A stretch of 24,578 nt of DNA. Source: Holosporales bacterium (lineage in GTDB: Bacteria; Pseudomonadota; Alphaproteobacteria; UBA3830; JAIRMZ01). Positions 7,394-15,797 of the stretch are shown piece after piece (the stretch's first letter is position 1; each line of letters starts with the position of its first letter). The notes under the pieces are model-generated. The model did no database searches, was not told the origin of the DNA, and was given only the letters and a program-made list of their open reading frames with translations. The position numbers and the translations under genes were made by a program. The stretch lies in assembly GCA_031258355.1 (NCBI GenBank), contig JAIRMZ010000033.1, forward strand, positions 1 to 24,578. The letters run 5' to 3'.

Positions 7394-9310
7394 TTATTTC
7401 TTTTCGTCTTCTTTTACTTCTTGAAAGGAGGCGTCGACAACATCGGCCGGTTTGGGCTCTGCTGCTTGCCCATCTTCTGTAGAAGTAGGCTGTGCTGCGG
7501 CAGCTTCCGCCTGTGAAGCCTTGTAGATGGCCTCTCCCAATTTCATAGAAGCAGAAGAAAGCGCCTCCATCTTTGCTTTAAGGACCTCCTGATCTTCGGA
7601 GGTGAGCACACCTTTCAGATCTGTGATCGCCGTTTCAATCGCGGATTTCTCTTCTGAAGAAATCTTATCCCCATGCTCGGAAAGAGACTTCTCCGTTGCA
7701 TGAATAAGTTGATCCGCCTGATTGTGCACTTCCACCAAGTCACGACGTTTGCGATCTTCTTCAGCATGAGCTTCTGCATCCTTAACCATCCGCTCGATAT
7801 CCTCCTTGGAGAGACCACCAGAGGGCTGAATGCGAATCGATTGCTCCTTATTCGTCGCTTTATCTTTGGCGGAGACATGGACAATGCCGTTTGCATCGAT
7901 ATCGAACGTGACCTCAATCTGCGGAACCCCTCGGGGGGCAGGAGGGATCCCCTCAAGATTGAACTGCCCCAACGATTTATTGTCGTTCGCCATCTCACGT
8001 TCTCCTTGAAAAACGCGAATGGTCACAGCACTCTGACTATCCTCTGCTGTTGAAAAAACCTGGCTTTTCTTTGTAGGAATCGTGGTATTTCGATCGATCA
8101 GACGTGTAAAGACCCCCCCCAGTGTTTCAATTCCAAGAGACAAAGGAGTGACATCCAAAAGCAAGACATCTTTGACATCCCCTTTTAAAACCCCTCCCTG
8201 AATGGCGGCTCCAATAGCAACGACTTCGTCTGGATTAACACCCCGGTGAGGCTCACGACCAAAGAAGGATTTTACTGCCTCTACAACACGTGGCATCCGC
8301 GTCATGCCCCCAACGAGCACAACCTCCGAGATTTCTGAGACGCTGATTTCCGCATCTTTCAGCGCTTTTTTGCAAGGTTCAATCGTCCTTTGGATCAGAT
8401 TCTCTACCAAAGACTCAAATTTCGCGCGTGTTACCTTAACGGCCAAATGCTTTGGCCCACTGGCATCCGCCGTAATGAAGGGGAGGTTGACCTCCGTTTC
8501 TAAGGATGAAGAGAGCTCTATCTTCGCTTTTTCTGCCGCTTCCTTGAGGCGCTGTAGCGCGAGACGATCTTGACGTAGGTCGATCCCATTGCCCTTTTTA
8601 AATTCGTCCGCCAGATAGTCAATTAAACACTTATCAAAGTCCTCTCCCCCAAGGAAAGTATCTCCGTTTGTCGCTTTGACCTCAAAAACTCCATCGCCGA
8701 TCTCAAGAAGAGAGACATCGAAAGTCCCCCCTCCAAGATCATAAACCGCAATCGTTCCGCCACCCTTTTTCTCAAGACCATAAGCAAGAGCCGCCGCGGT
8801 CGGTTCATTAATAATGCGGAGAACTTCTAGACCAGCAATTTGCCCTGCATCACGCGTTGCCTGACGTTGTGCATCATTAAAGTAAGCAGGAACCGTAATG
8901 ACGGCTTGCGTCACTGATTCTCCTAAGAAATGCTCCGCGGTTTCTTTCATCTTCTGCAGGACGAAAGCACCGATTTGGCTCGGGCTGTACTCTGTCCCAT
9001 GAACGTTGACGTAAGCGTCTCCGTTTTTCGCCGCTACGATTTTGTAAGGCGTTTGATACTTTTTGAGTTGTGCGTCATCGTAACGTCGTCCGATTAAGCG
9101 CTTACTCGCATAAATGGTTCCTTCAGGGTTGGTTACTGCCTGACGTTTAGCAGATTGTCCGATGAGACGCTCTCCCGATGATGGAAATGCCACCATCGAT
9201 GGCGTCGTTCGTGCCCCTTCTGCGTTCTCAATAACCCGAGGATCGCGCCCATCCATAACAGCGACGCATGAATTTGTTGTTCCGAGATCAATACCGATAA
9301 TTTTAGCCAT
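7394..9310 (-). CDS. dnaK: Chaperone protein DnaK (Hsp70)
   Basis: This 638-residue protein is full length for bacterial DnaK. The cytoplasmic ATP-driven chaperone works with DnaJ and GrpE. Phosphate-1 motif IGIDLGTTNSCVAV opens the protein, followed by NEPTAAALAYGLEKKGGGTIAVYDLGGGTFDVSLLEI and VLVGGMTRMPRV in the nucleotide domain. The substrate domain includes DVTPLSLGIETLGGVFTRLI. The lid domain ends in an Ala/Gln-rich linker and the terminal VKEDEKK, close to the usual EEVxDxxK tail. ATG at 9310 follows AAGGGG about 8 bp upstream. It is the first gene of dnaKJ, transcribed divergently from rnhA. grpE is not in the window. Nothing looks defective. Confidence 0.98.
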   Translation of the reverse strand: MAKIIGIDLGTTNSCVAVMDGRDPRVIENAEGARTTPSMVAFPSSGERLIGQSAKRQAVTNPEGTIYASKRLIGRRYDDAQLKKYQTPYKIVAAKNGDAYVNVHGTEYSPSQIGAFVLQKMKETAEHFLGESVTQAVITVPAYFNDAQRQATRDAGQIAGLEVLRIINEPTAAALAYGLEKKGGGTIAVYDLGGGTFDVSLLEIGDGVFEVKATNGDTFLGGEDFDKCLIDYLADEFKKGNGIDLRQDRLALQRLKEAAEKAKIELSSSLETEVNLPFITADASGPKHLAVKVTRAKFESLVENLIQRTIEPCKKALKDAEISVSEISEVVLVGGMTRMPRVVEAVKSFFGREPHRGVNPDEVVAIGAAIQGGVLKGDVKDVLLLDVTPLSLGIETLGGVFTRLIDRNTTIPTKKSQVFSTAEDSQSAVTIRVFQGEREMANDNKSLGQFNLEGIPPAPRGVPQIEVTFDIDANGIVHVSAKDKATNKEQSIRIQPSGGLSKEDIERMVKDAEAHAEEDRKRRDLVEVHNQADQLIHATEKSLSEHGDKISSEEKSAIETAITDLKGVLTSEDQEVLKAKMEALSSASMKLGEAIYKASQAEAAAAQPTSTEDGQAAEPKPADVVDASFQEVKEDEKK

Positions 9311-9347
9311 AACTTGCCCCTTTTTCTAAGCAGACACCCAAACTAAC

Positions 9348-9370
9348 GAGACCCTGTTTACAGGCGTCTC
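9348..9370 (-). promoter_or_regulatory. Hairpin in the dnaK 5' leader
   Basis: The sequence GAGACCCTGTTTACAGGCGTCTC folds into a stem of GAGAC/GTCTC continued by CCTG/CAGG with one bulged base. It lies about 38-60 bp before the dnaK start and downstream of the predicted promoter, hence in the mRNA leader. It does not match the CIRCE operator. A thermosensor role would be inference. Confidence 0.35.
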
Positions 9371-9403
9371 ACCCTTTGTCCCACAACAGTGGCGACAGAA
9401 GAA

Positions 9404-9431
9404 ATAATACCATATTCTTATCGAAAATCAA
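9404..9431 (-). promoter_or_regulatory. Predicted dnaK promoter
   Basis: On the minus strand TTGATT (9431-9426) and TATTAT (9409-9404) are separated by 16 bp, a good sigma-70-like pair. The overlapping CTTGATT could also serve as the -35 of a heat-shock sigma-32 promoter (CTTGAAA-like), but no CCCCAT-type -10 is seen at the right distance. It lies about 95 bp upstream of dnaK. Confidence 0.5.
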
Positions 9432-9449
9432 GAGGAGGGGAGACAGAAC

Positions 9450-9902
9450 ATGTCTACAGAACGACAAGTGACAATTTTTACTGATGGTGCCTGCCAGGGA
9501 AACCCTGGTCCGGGAGGATGGGCAGCGATTATTTGTTCTGGAACGGAAAAAAAAGAACTCTCGGGCGCCGATCCGGCAACAACAAATAATCGTATGGAAA
9601 TGATAGCCGCGATTGAGGCGCTTAAAACACTGGCACCCGGAACGGAGGCGCAGATTTTTACGGATAGCACTTACCTTCAGAAAGGGATCACCTTGTGGCT
9701 TCCTTCTTGGAAAGCGCGTAATTGGCAAACAGCCGCGAAAACGCCTGTTAAGAATAAGGATTTGTGGATCCAGCTGGAGGAATTATGTACAACACGGCGG
9801 GTTAGCTGGTCTTGGATCGAAGGCCATGCTGGACATCCGGAAAACGAGCATGCCGATCAGATCGCAAAGACCGCAATCATTGGCTTGGCGATGCGCATGT
9901 AA
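9450..9902 (+). CDS. rnhA: Ribonuclease HI
   Basis: This 150-residue enzyme cuts the RNA strand of RNA-DNA hybrids, for example at R-loops and Okazaki primers. The four metal-binding acidic positions are visible: Asp in FTDGACQGNPGPGGWAAI, Glu in TNNRMEMIAAIEAL, Asp in IFTDSTYLQKGI, and the last Asp in ENEHADQIA, preceded by the flexible His of GHAGHPEN. The length matches the E. coli enzyme (about 155). A strong ribosome site (AGGAGGGGAGACAGAAC) precedes ATG. It is divergent from dnaK and followed 16 bp later by cutA, so the two are likely cotranscribed. Confidence 0.96.
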   Translation: MSTERQVTIFTDGACQGNPGPGGWAAIICSGTEKKELSGADPATTNNRMEMIAAIEALKTLAPGTEAQIFTDSTYLQKGITLWLPSWKARNWQTAAKTPVKNKDLWIQLEELCTTRRVSWSWIEGHAGHPENEHADQIAKTAIIGLAMRM

Positions 9903-9918
9903 GAAAAAGGATGAGTTC

Positions 9919-10254
9919 GTGTTAGAAATCCTATTGGTTTATGCGCCCTGTCCAGAGTTGGCGGTTGCCCGATCGCTCGGAAAAACCTTGATCGAAGAAC
10001 GGTTGGCTGCCTGTATCAATATCCTTGGACCCACTCTTACCCTCTACAAAGAGGAATGTCTTGTGGAAACGCAGGAGTATATTTTGATTGCAAAAGCAGC
10101 ACTCATGCGAGAGGAAGCGCTGAAACAACGCCTTCTAGGGTTGCATCCCTACAACACGCCCGCTATTTTTTCTTGGAAGGTCAAGACGCATGAACATTTT
10201 TTCAACTGGGTTATGCAAACTCTTACACAGGGAGAAGATATTCCCCATTGTTAA
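9919..10254 (+). CDS. cutA: CutA1-family divalent-cation tolerance protein
   Basis: This 111-residue protein starts at GTG 9919 (VLEILLVYAPCPELAVARSL), with AAGG about 9 bp upstream. The in-frame reading continues upstream inside rnhA, but the family begins at this point, so the GTG start is preferred; an ATG at 9911 is out of frame. Conserved CutA1 wording is seen in LIEERLAACINILGPTLTLYKEECLVETQEYILIAKA and in LHPYNTPAIFSWKV near the end. CutA1 forms a ferredoxin-like trimer and is associated with copper and other metal tolerance, though its biochemical role is poorly fixed. It sits between rnhA and the efflux pump genes. Confidence in the family is high and in the physiology low. Confidence 0.88.
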   Translation: MLEILLVYAPCPELAVARSLGKTLIEERLAACINILGPTLTLYKEECLVETQEYILIAKAALMREEALKQRLLGLHPYNTPAIFSWKVKTHEHFFNWVMQTLTQGEDIPHC

Positions 10255-10299
10255 GATTTTTCTTCTATACTTTACACAAGGGAAAAAGGAAGAAGGAAA

Positions 10300-11346
10300 A
10301 TGAGACCAAGCAAGAGTTTTTGGCTTGCGGCCGTCTGTGTGGTAGGGGTAGCTTCATTTTATTCTCTTTTTCCCGAAAAAGTTCCTAGTTACGTCCCCCC
10401 CCCTGTTGAACCGGAATGGAAGGGGTCCTCTCGCTTCTTTGAAGCACAGCCTCATACTGTAGAAGTGACCTTACGGGGTGTTGTTGCCGCATGGAGGAAA
10501 GCGACGCTTTGTGCGCGAACTCCTGGTACTGTTGAAAAAATTGTGGCGGAAAGGGGGGCCTCTGTCAAAAAAGACGATCCTATTGTATGTCTTAGTGCGG
10601 ACGATCGCCAAGAGAAAGTAGAAGCAGCGTCTGCGCAGGTAAATGCGGCACAGATGGAGCAAGAAGCAACAAAAGCCCTTTGGAAAGGGGATTTTCAATC
10701 TCGTGTGGTAGCTGCACAGAAACAAGCAGCCCTCGACAAAGCCATTGCTGATGAAAAAGCCGCGCTTCTCGCGAAAGAATTTGCCGTCATTTCCGCACCC
10801 TTTGACGGGCAAGTAGGGGAACGTTTTATTGAAATTGGAGATACCGTCAATGTTGGAACAAAAATCGCAACGCTCGCTGATTTATCGACGGTGCGTATCA
10901 TCGTTTATTGTTCGGAGAAAGATTTGTCAATCATTAACCAGGCAAAAGAGGCTATAGCCTGTGTTGCAGCGCGAGATATCCCGGTGACGCTTGTGTCCGT
11001 CTCCTCCGTAGCGGAAGAAAAAACGCATATGTACCGTGTTGACGTTCAGGTAGACAATGCTACTGGACTCTTAGCGGATGGGATGACTGCAGAAGTCCGT
11101 GTCAAAGGGCCTGAGCTAAAAGCGCATTACGTTCCTTCTTCCGCTCTTTGCTTATCTGATGAAGGGGCGATTGGGGTTAAGGTAAAAGACGAGAATGGCG
11201 TTGTCGGTTTCTCTCCTGTTCAGGTTCTTTCTCTGGATGCCAAGGGGGCTTGGGTAGCAGGATTACCAGAAAAAGTAAACATTATTATTGTTGGACAAGA
11301 TTATATTTCAATTGGAGAAACACCTGCCATAAAGCAAGAAGGCTGA
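10300..11346 (+). CDS. RND efflux periplasmic adaptor (membrane fusion protein)
   Basis: This 348-residue HlyD/AcrA-type adaptor has an N-terminal hydrophobic anchor (residues 7-24, FWLAAVCVVGVASFYSLF) and a Pro-rich stretch. A biotinyl-lipoyl half motif (ARTPGTVEKIVAERGASVKKDDPIVCL) is followed by a short Ala/Gln-rich alpha hairpin of about 60 residues. The second lipoyl half is FDGQVGERFIEIGDTVNVGTKIATLADL, and the beta-barrel ends in LADGMTAEVRV. It links the inner-membrane pump to an outer-membrane channel. AAGGAAGAAGG precedes the ATG. The permease starts 4 bp after its stop. Codons 32-35 carry a run of nine C (10395-10403) that is prone to slippage. No TolC-type gene is in the window. 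The substrate cannot be predicted. Confidence 0.9.
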   Translation: MRPSKSFWLAAVCVVGVASFYSLFPEKVPSYVPPPVEPEWKGSSRFFEAQPHTVEVTLRGVVAAWRKATLCARTPGTVEKIVAERGASVKKDDPIVCLSADDRQEKVEAASAQVNAAQMEQEATKALWKGDFQSRVVAAQKQAALDKAIADEKAALLAKEFAVISAPFDGQVGERFIEIGDTVNVGTKIATLADLSTVRIIVYCSEKDLSIINQAKEAIACVAARDIPVTLVSVSSVAEEKTHMYRVDVQVDNATGLLADGMTAEVRVKGPELKAHYVPSSALCLSDEGAIGVKVKDENGVVGFSPVQVLSLDAKGAWVAGLPEKVNIIIVGQDYISIGETPAIKQEG

Positions 11347-11350
11347 AGGT

Positions 11351-14300
11351 ATGCGTGCTCTTATCGATTTCTGTCTTGACCATGCGCGGATGGTTCTTTT
11401 TTTGTTCCTATTCTTGGTGGGCGCTGGGACCCTTTCTTATCTTTCTATCGCGAAAGAATCTTTCCCGGATATAAAAATTCCTGTCATGACGATTAACGTT
11501 CCCTGCTCTGGTATTTCTCCAGAGGACGCGGAGCGCCTCCTCGTGCGTCCTGTCGAGCAAAAGGTGCGTGCTATTGAGGGGATCAAGGAGATGACCTCTA
11601 TGGCTTATGAAGGAGGCGCAACGATCGTTACGGAGTTTTTAGCGGGCTATAATGTCGATAAGGCTAAAGAAGACGTTAAAAACGAAGTCGATAATGCCAA
11701 ATCAGAACTTCCACAAGAGGCACGCGAACCTGTTGTCAGTGAGGTGAACCTCAGCCTCCTTCCGGTCCTCATTGTTAAGCTTTCTGGCTCTGTTCCTCAG
11801 CGATTTCTTTATAAAGCGGCTCGTGAGCTAAAAGATTATATCGAAGCACATGTCCCAGGCGTCTTGAAGGCCGGAATTGTCGGTGATCGGGATGAAGTGA
11901 TCGATGTTGAGGTCGATGCGGCCAAGGTGGCTAATTATGGGCTCTCCGCCTCTTTGATTCAGTATCTTTTTCGTCAAAACAACAATCTCATCTCTGCGGG
12001 AGCGATGACGACAGAAGTGGGACGTTTCCCGATCAAGGTTCCGGGCCTGTTTCAAAGCGCTTTAGACATTATGGAAGTCCCAATTTTTAGCTGGAATAAC
12101 GCCATTATTCGTATCGGTGATATTGCGACGGTGCGTCGAACTTACAAAGATCCAGAGAGTTTTGCACGGGACCATGGGGAAAATGCTGTTGTCTTGGAGA
12201 TTACTAAGAGAACGGGGGAAAATGTGATCGAGACGATTAAAGAAGTGCGTGCTGTCGTCAAGGAAGTCCAAGCAAAGTGGCCGACCTCTTTAAAGGTTTC
12301 CTTTTCGCGCGATCAATCCAAGCAAATTATTGATTTATTGACAGAGCTTCAGAATGATATTTTGCTGACGATCTTTCTGGTGATGATCGTTATCGTTTTA
12401 TCTCTTGGGTGGCGTTCGGCCCTAATTGTCAGCCTCTCGGTGCCGGGCTCTTTCCTCGCGGGTATCCTTTTTCTGTACACACAAGGATATACGATCAATA
12501 TGATCGTGTTGTTCGGCTTGATTTTTGCCGTAGGTATGCTTGTGGACGGCTCTATTATTGTGGTGGAGTACGCGGATCGGAAAATTGATGAAGGAATGGC
12601 GCCTAAGGAGGCCTATCGCTACGCTGCGCAGCGAATGTCCTGGCCTGTGATTACGTCGATCGGTACGATTCTTGCGGTTTTTCTCCCGTTGTTGTTCTGG
12701 CCGGGATTTATCGGGCAAGCCATGCGTTTTCTCCCTATTACACTGCTTGCCACCTTGATCGCCTCTATCTTGATGGCGCTTATTTTTGTGCCCACCCTAG
12801 GGGGACTGTTTATGCATAAAACGGTGCGCAAGAAAAAGGAAGAGAAGGTCAATTATGAGACAGACGATCTCCGTATCCTAACGGGAGTTACAGGGCACTA
12901 TGTCAAACTTTTGGAATGGGCGCTAGAGCGTCCTTGGAAGATTATCTGCGGCGCGTTGGGGCTTCTTGTTTCTGTCGTAACGCTTTACGTGACCTGCGGG
13001 AAAGGCGTGGAATTTTTCCCTAGCATTGAGCCAGAGACTGCCATTATCCGTATACAAGCACGTGGGAATCTTTCCGTGTTTGAGAAAGATCGCATCGTCA
13101 AAGAAATAGAGAAGCCTTTACTATCGATGAAGGAATTGCAATCGGTGTACTCGAAGTCCGGATCGATGCGAGCGGCCAATGCGAAATCGGGATCGATGGG
13201 GGGAAGCGCAACGGAGGACGAGATTGGGAATATTACAGTCGAGTTTGTGGATTGGAAAGAGCGACGCTCGGCAGATGCGATCCTCGCAGATATTGAGCAA
13301 CGCCTCCGTTATCCTGGGGTGCGTATTGCCGTGGAAAAGGAAAAGAAAGGTCCCCCGACAAAACCTATCCGTATCGATATCTCCGGAATTTCTCATGAAA
13401 TCATCCAAAAAGAGGCTAAGCGGTTACGACGCTTTTTAGAAACCTTGCCCGATCTGGAGACGATACAAGATAATCAGCCTGTTGCGGGAATTGAGTGGCG
13501 TCTTTGTGTAGATCGTGCGAAAGCAGCTCAGTTCCAGGCCAGCATCGGAGATGTGGGAACGGTGGTTCAGCTCGTGACTCACGGTGTAAAAATTGGTTCT
13601 TTTCGTCCCGACGATAGCCCTGATGAGATTGACATTGTGATGCGTTTCCCTAAGGAAGAGCGCACTATCGATGAATTGGATCGCCTTCAGATTCGGACCT
13701 TCTTTGGCCTCATGCCCGTGAGCAGCTTTGTTGAGCGCCAGGCGGGAGCGAGTATGACGACTTTGCGTCGCTGTGATGGTATTCCGTCGATTCGCATCGA
13801 GGGAAGCCTTAAACCGGGATGTTTGGCGCGAGACGTTTTCAAGGCGGTAGAGACTTATTTAGGAAAAGAGCCCATGGCGCCCAGTGTTACCTGTGCCTTT
13901 AAGGGGGAGGCACGTGATCAAGCGGAAGCGGCCCAGTTTCTTGGAAAGGCCTTTGGAATTGCTTTAGGATTGATTATGATCGTCATGTTGATGGAGTTTA
14001 ACAGTTTCTATAGCACAGGCGTGGTGATGTCGGCAGTTATCATGTCTACCGTTGGTGTTCTTTTAGGACTATTTCTTCGAGGTATGCCTTTTGGTACAGT
14101 GATGGGTGGTATTGGGATTATTGGCCTTGCTGGAGTGATCGTGAGCAACAATATCATCTTTATCGATACTTATGATCATTTTCGGGATCGCATTCGGGAT
14201 GCGCGAGAACGCATCCTTCGGACAGGGGCGCAACGGCTTCGGCCGGTGTTTCTCACAAAAATTACTGTTATTCTTGGTTTGCTTCCGATGATGTATGGTC

Positions 14301-14491
14301 TGGGGATTGATTTCTTGGCGCCTTCACTGAGTTTGGGCGCGCCTTCGACACAATGGTGGCAGCAGCTGGCGACCTGTATTGTGAGTGGCGTGATTTTCGC
14401 ATCACTTTTAACTCTTATCCTCACGCCTTGCCTCTTGATGGTACGTGAGAATTATCGTGCGCGGCGTCCTCTAGGAGGCGCTTTCGCATGA
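11351..14491 (+). CDS. RND family (HAE1-type) efflux permease
   Basis: This 1046-residue inner-membrane proton-driven pump has normal AcrB-like length. TM1 (residues 13-32) is followed by a large periplasmic loop, then a block of membrane helices about residues 335-490 and another about 535-552. A second periplasmic loop precedes the last helices from about 868 on. The helix-4 motif reads GMLVDGSIIVVEYADRK: the first proton-relay Asp (399) is kept and the second position of the AcrB DD pair is Gly. The helix-10 Lys of AcrB is replaced (GLAGVIVSNNIIFID, about residue 924). This fits the many HAE1 pumps with a single Asp rather than AcrB itself. The stop overlaps the sspB start by 4 bp (ATGA), so the adaptor, pump and sspB form one operon. 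Substrate unknown. Confidence 0.92.
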   Translation: MRALIDFCLDHARMVLFLFLFLVGAGTLSYLSIAKESFPDIKIPVMTINVPCSGISPEDAERLLVRPVEQKVRAIEGIKEMTSMAYEGGATIVTEFLAGYNVDKAKEDVKNEVDNAKSELPQEAREPVVSEVNLSLLPVLIVKLSGSVPQRFLYKAARELKDYIEAHVPGVLKAGIVGDRDEVIDVEVDAAKVANYGLSASLIQYLFRQNNNLISAGAMTTEVGRFPIKVPGLFQSALDIMEVPIFSWNNAIIRIGDIATVRRTYKDPESFARDHGENAVVLEITKRTGENVIETIKEVRAVVKEVQAKWPTSLKVSFSRDQSKQIIDLLTELQNDILLTIFLVMIVIVLSLGWRSALIVSLSVPGSFLAGILFLYTQGYTINMIVLFGLIFAVGMLVDGSIIVVEYADRKIDEGMAPKEAYRYAAQRMSWPVITSIGTILAVFLPLLFWPGFIGQAMRFLPITLLATLIASILMALIFVPTLGGLFMHKTVRKKKEEKVNYETDDLRILTGVTGHYVKLLEWALERPWKIICGALGLLVSVVTLYVTCGKGVEFFPSIEPETAIIRIQARGNLSVFEKDRIVKEIEKPLLSMKELQSVYSKSGSMRAANAKSGSMGGSATEDEIGNITVEFVDWKERRSADAILADIEQRLRYPGVRIAVEKEKKGPPTKPIRIDISGISHEIIQKEAKRLRRFLETLPDLETIQDNQPVAGIEWRLCVDRAKAAQFQASIGDVGTVVQLVTHGVKIGSFRPDDSPDEIDIVMRFPKEERTIDELDRLQIRTFFGLMPVSSFVERQAGASMTTLRRCDGIPSIRIEGSLKPGCLARDVFKAVETYLGKEPMAPSVTCAFKGEARDQAEAAQFLGKAFGIALGLIMIVMLMEFNSFYSTGVVMSAVIMSTVGVLLGLFLRGMPFGTVMGGIGIIGLAGVIVSNNIIFIDTYDHFRDRIRDARERILRTGAQRLRPVFLTKITVILGLLPMMYGLGIDFLAPSLSLGAPSTQWWQQLATCIVSGVIFASLLTLILTPCLLMVRENYRARRPLGGAFA

Positions 14492-14970
14492 GTCCTTCTA
14501 TTCCTTATGGAATTTATGCGCGAGAAGCTCTTCTTGGCGTTGTGCGACGTGTGTTGAAAGAAGCGGCTCGTGGCGGTATTTCGCCTCCGCATCATTTTTA
14601 TATCAGTTTTCGGACAGACCATGAGCAGACGTTGGTGCCAGATTTTCTGAAACAAGCTCATCCGGACCAAACAGCCATTGTTTTACGTCATCAATTTTGG
14701 GACTTATCTGTGGAGTCGCAGGGTTTTTCTGTTGTGTTAAGTTTCAACGGCACGAAAGAAACCCTGTTCATTCCTTTTAACGCTTTAACGGGATTTTCCG
14801 ATCCCTCAGTAAAGTTTAGCCTTCAGTTCTTGCCGGAATTTGGAGAAGGAACAGAGGCGCCTGACCCGTCCCCATCTCCGCAAACACCTGACGCTTCTCC
14901 AGAAGCAGGCGGACCAAAAGACGAGAAGAAAGGACAGATCGTCGATTTCGACTCTTTCCGCAAGAAGTAA
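14488..14970 (+). CDS. sspB: SspB, ClpXP adaptor protein (alphaproteobacterial type)
   Basis: This 160-residue protein contains a folded domain with strong family wording: YAREALLGVVRRVLKEAARGG, HHFYISFRTDHEQTLVPDFLKQ, IVLRHQFWDLSVESQGFSVVLSFNGTKETLFIPFNALTGFSDPSVKFSLQF. SspB tethers ssrA-tagged and other substrates to ClpX for degradation. After residue about 115 comes a flexible Pro/Glu/Asp linker, and the end (KKGQIVDFDSFRKK) carries the short hydrophobic-basic tail expected to dock on the ClpX N-domain. It is translationally coupled to the RND permease, an unusual partner. The rpmH promoter begins about 20 bp downstream of its stop. Confidence 0.9.
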   Translation: MSPSIPYGIYAREALLGVVRRVLKEAARGGISPPHHFYISFRTDHEQTLVPDFLKQAHPDQTAIVLRHQFWDLSVESQGFSVVLSFNGTKETLFIPFNALTGFSDPSVKFSLQFLPEFGEGTEAPDPSPSPQTPDASPEAGGPKDEKKGQIVDFDSFRKK

Positions 14971-14989
14971 TCAACAGCTGAAAAGGATA

Positions 14990-15019
14990 TTGACGTTTTT
15001 ATGTATCTTCGCCTATATA
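14990..15019 (+). promoter_or_regulatory. Promoter of the rpmH-rnpA-yidD-gapR operon
   Basis: The boxes TTGACG (14990-14995) and TATATA (15014-15019), spaced 18 bp, make the best sigma-70-like promoter in the window. It stands about 20 bp before the rpmH start, so the leader is short. L34 genes are usually highly expressed, which fits. Confidence 0.7.
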
Positions 15020-15040
15020 AGAGAAATAAGCGAGGGGATG

Positions 15041-15175
15041 ATGAAGCGAACTTATCAGCCGAGTAAATTGGTGAGGAAGCGGCGGCATGGCTTTCGAGCG
15101 CGGATGCGGACGGTAGGAGGGCGGCATGTCATTCGTGGCCGTCGTGCGAAGGGGCGGGCGCGGTTATCTGCTTAA
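15041..15175 (+). CDS. rpmH: 50S ribosomal protein L34
   Basis: The 44-residue product MKRTYQPSKLVRKRRHGFRA...RRAKGRARLSA is full length L34, a small very basic protein of the large ribosomal subunit, and matches the family end to end. Two ATGs are adjacent (15038 and 15041). The family normally starts M-K-R-T-Y, and GAGGGG lies too close to the first ATG, so 15041 is preferred. rnpA begins only 3 bp after the stop. The rpmH-rnpA order is almost universal in bacteria. Confidence 0.96.
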   Translation: MKRTYQPSKLVRKRRHGFRARMRTVGGRHVIRGRRAKGRARLSA

Positions 15176-15178
15176 ATC

Positions 15179-15550
15179 GTGGGGCGACATCTTGGACCAG
15201 GGTTGTCTGTTTTGCGAAGGCATGCGTCTTTTGAAAAGGCATGGCGGCAGGGAGTCTGCTTCCGGAGCCCGGTGTTATTGCTTCAAGCTTATCGAGGATG
15301 GGAAGGCACGGGACCTTCTGAAGAGATCTTTTGGGGGGTTACCGCTTCTCGGAGAGTAGGTTCGGCCGTTCATCGTAATCGTGTGAAGCGGCGACTGCGC
15401 AGTGCTCTTCGCGAGGTGCTCACAGGGGCAGGACTTCCGGGATATGTTTACGTAGTGGTGGCCAAGCGAGAAATAAAGGGATATCCTTGGAATCAGTTGT
15501 TGCAGCGTTTGCGGGAGGGAATAGTTTATGTCCATCGAGGTCTCTTGTAA
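15179..15550 (+). CDS. rnpA: Ribonuclease P protein component
   Basis: This 123-residue basic protein (family about 110-130) assists RNase P RNA in maturing tRNA 5' ends. The hallmark RNR segment is visible in SRRVGSAVHRNRVKRRLRSALREV, after the N-terminal LSVLRRHASFEKAWRQG, and the YVVVAKREI strand follows. GTG at 15179 is the first start in frame, 3 bp after rpmH, with no clear ribosome site of its own, so coupling to rpmH is likely. It overlaps yidD by 23 bp. The RNA partner rnpB is not recognised in this window. Confidence 0.93.
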   Translation: MGRHLGPGLSVLRRHASFEKAWRQGVCFRSPVLLLQAYRGWEGTGPSEEIFWGVTASRRVGSAVHRNRVKRRLRSALREVLTGAGLPGYVYVVVAKREIKGYPWNQLLQRLREGIVYVHRGLL

Positions 15551-15797
15551 GCGCTTATCACGCCTCTGTGTTTCTTACCTGATAAACGGAGTGCGTATGT
15601 ATCAGAAGGTTTGGGGGAAGCGTGGTTGCTGCCGGTACGTTCCTTGTTGCTCGACTTATATGATCCTCGCTCTTCAGAAGTGGGGATTTCTTAAGGGCCT
15701 TTGGAAAGGAGTGTGTCGCTTACTACGTTGTCATCCATGGGGAGGCTTTGGTGTTGATTTTCCTGAAGAAATTGAGAAGAAGAAAGCATGTCTTTGA
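15528..15797 (+). CDS. yidD: Membrane protein insertion efficiency factor YidD
   Basis: This 89-residue member of the YidD family shows the characteristic CRYVPCCSTYMILALQKWGFLKGLWKGVCRLLRCHPWGGFGVDFP: paired cysteines, the amphipathic segment and the RCHP-GG-D end. YidD helps YidC insert inner-membrane proteins. Its start lies inside rnpA and its end overlaps gapR by 10 bp, so the four genes form a tightly packed operon. The expected next gene, yidC, is missing at this locus and gapR takes its place. The first Met could also be Met24 (MYQKVWGKRG), but the upstream LCVSYLINGVRMYQK matches the family. Confidence 0.92.
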   Translation: MSIEVSCKRLSRLCVSYLINGVRMYQKVWGKRGCCRYVPCCSTYMILALQKWGFLKGLWKGVCRLLRCHPWGGFGVDFPEEIEKKKACL

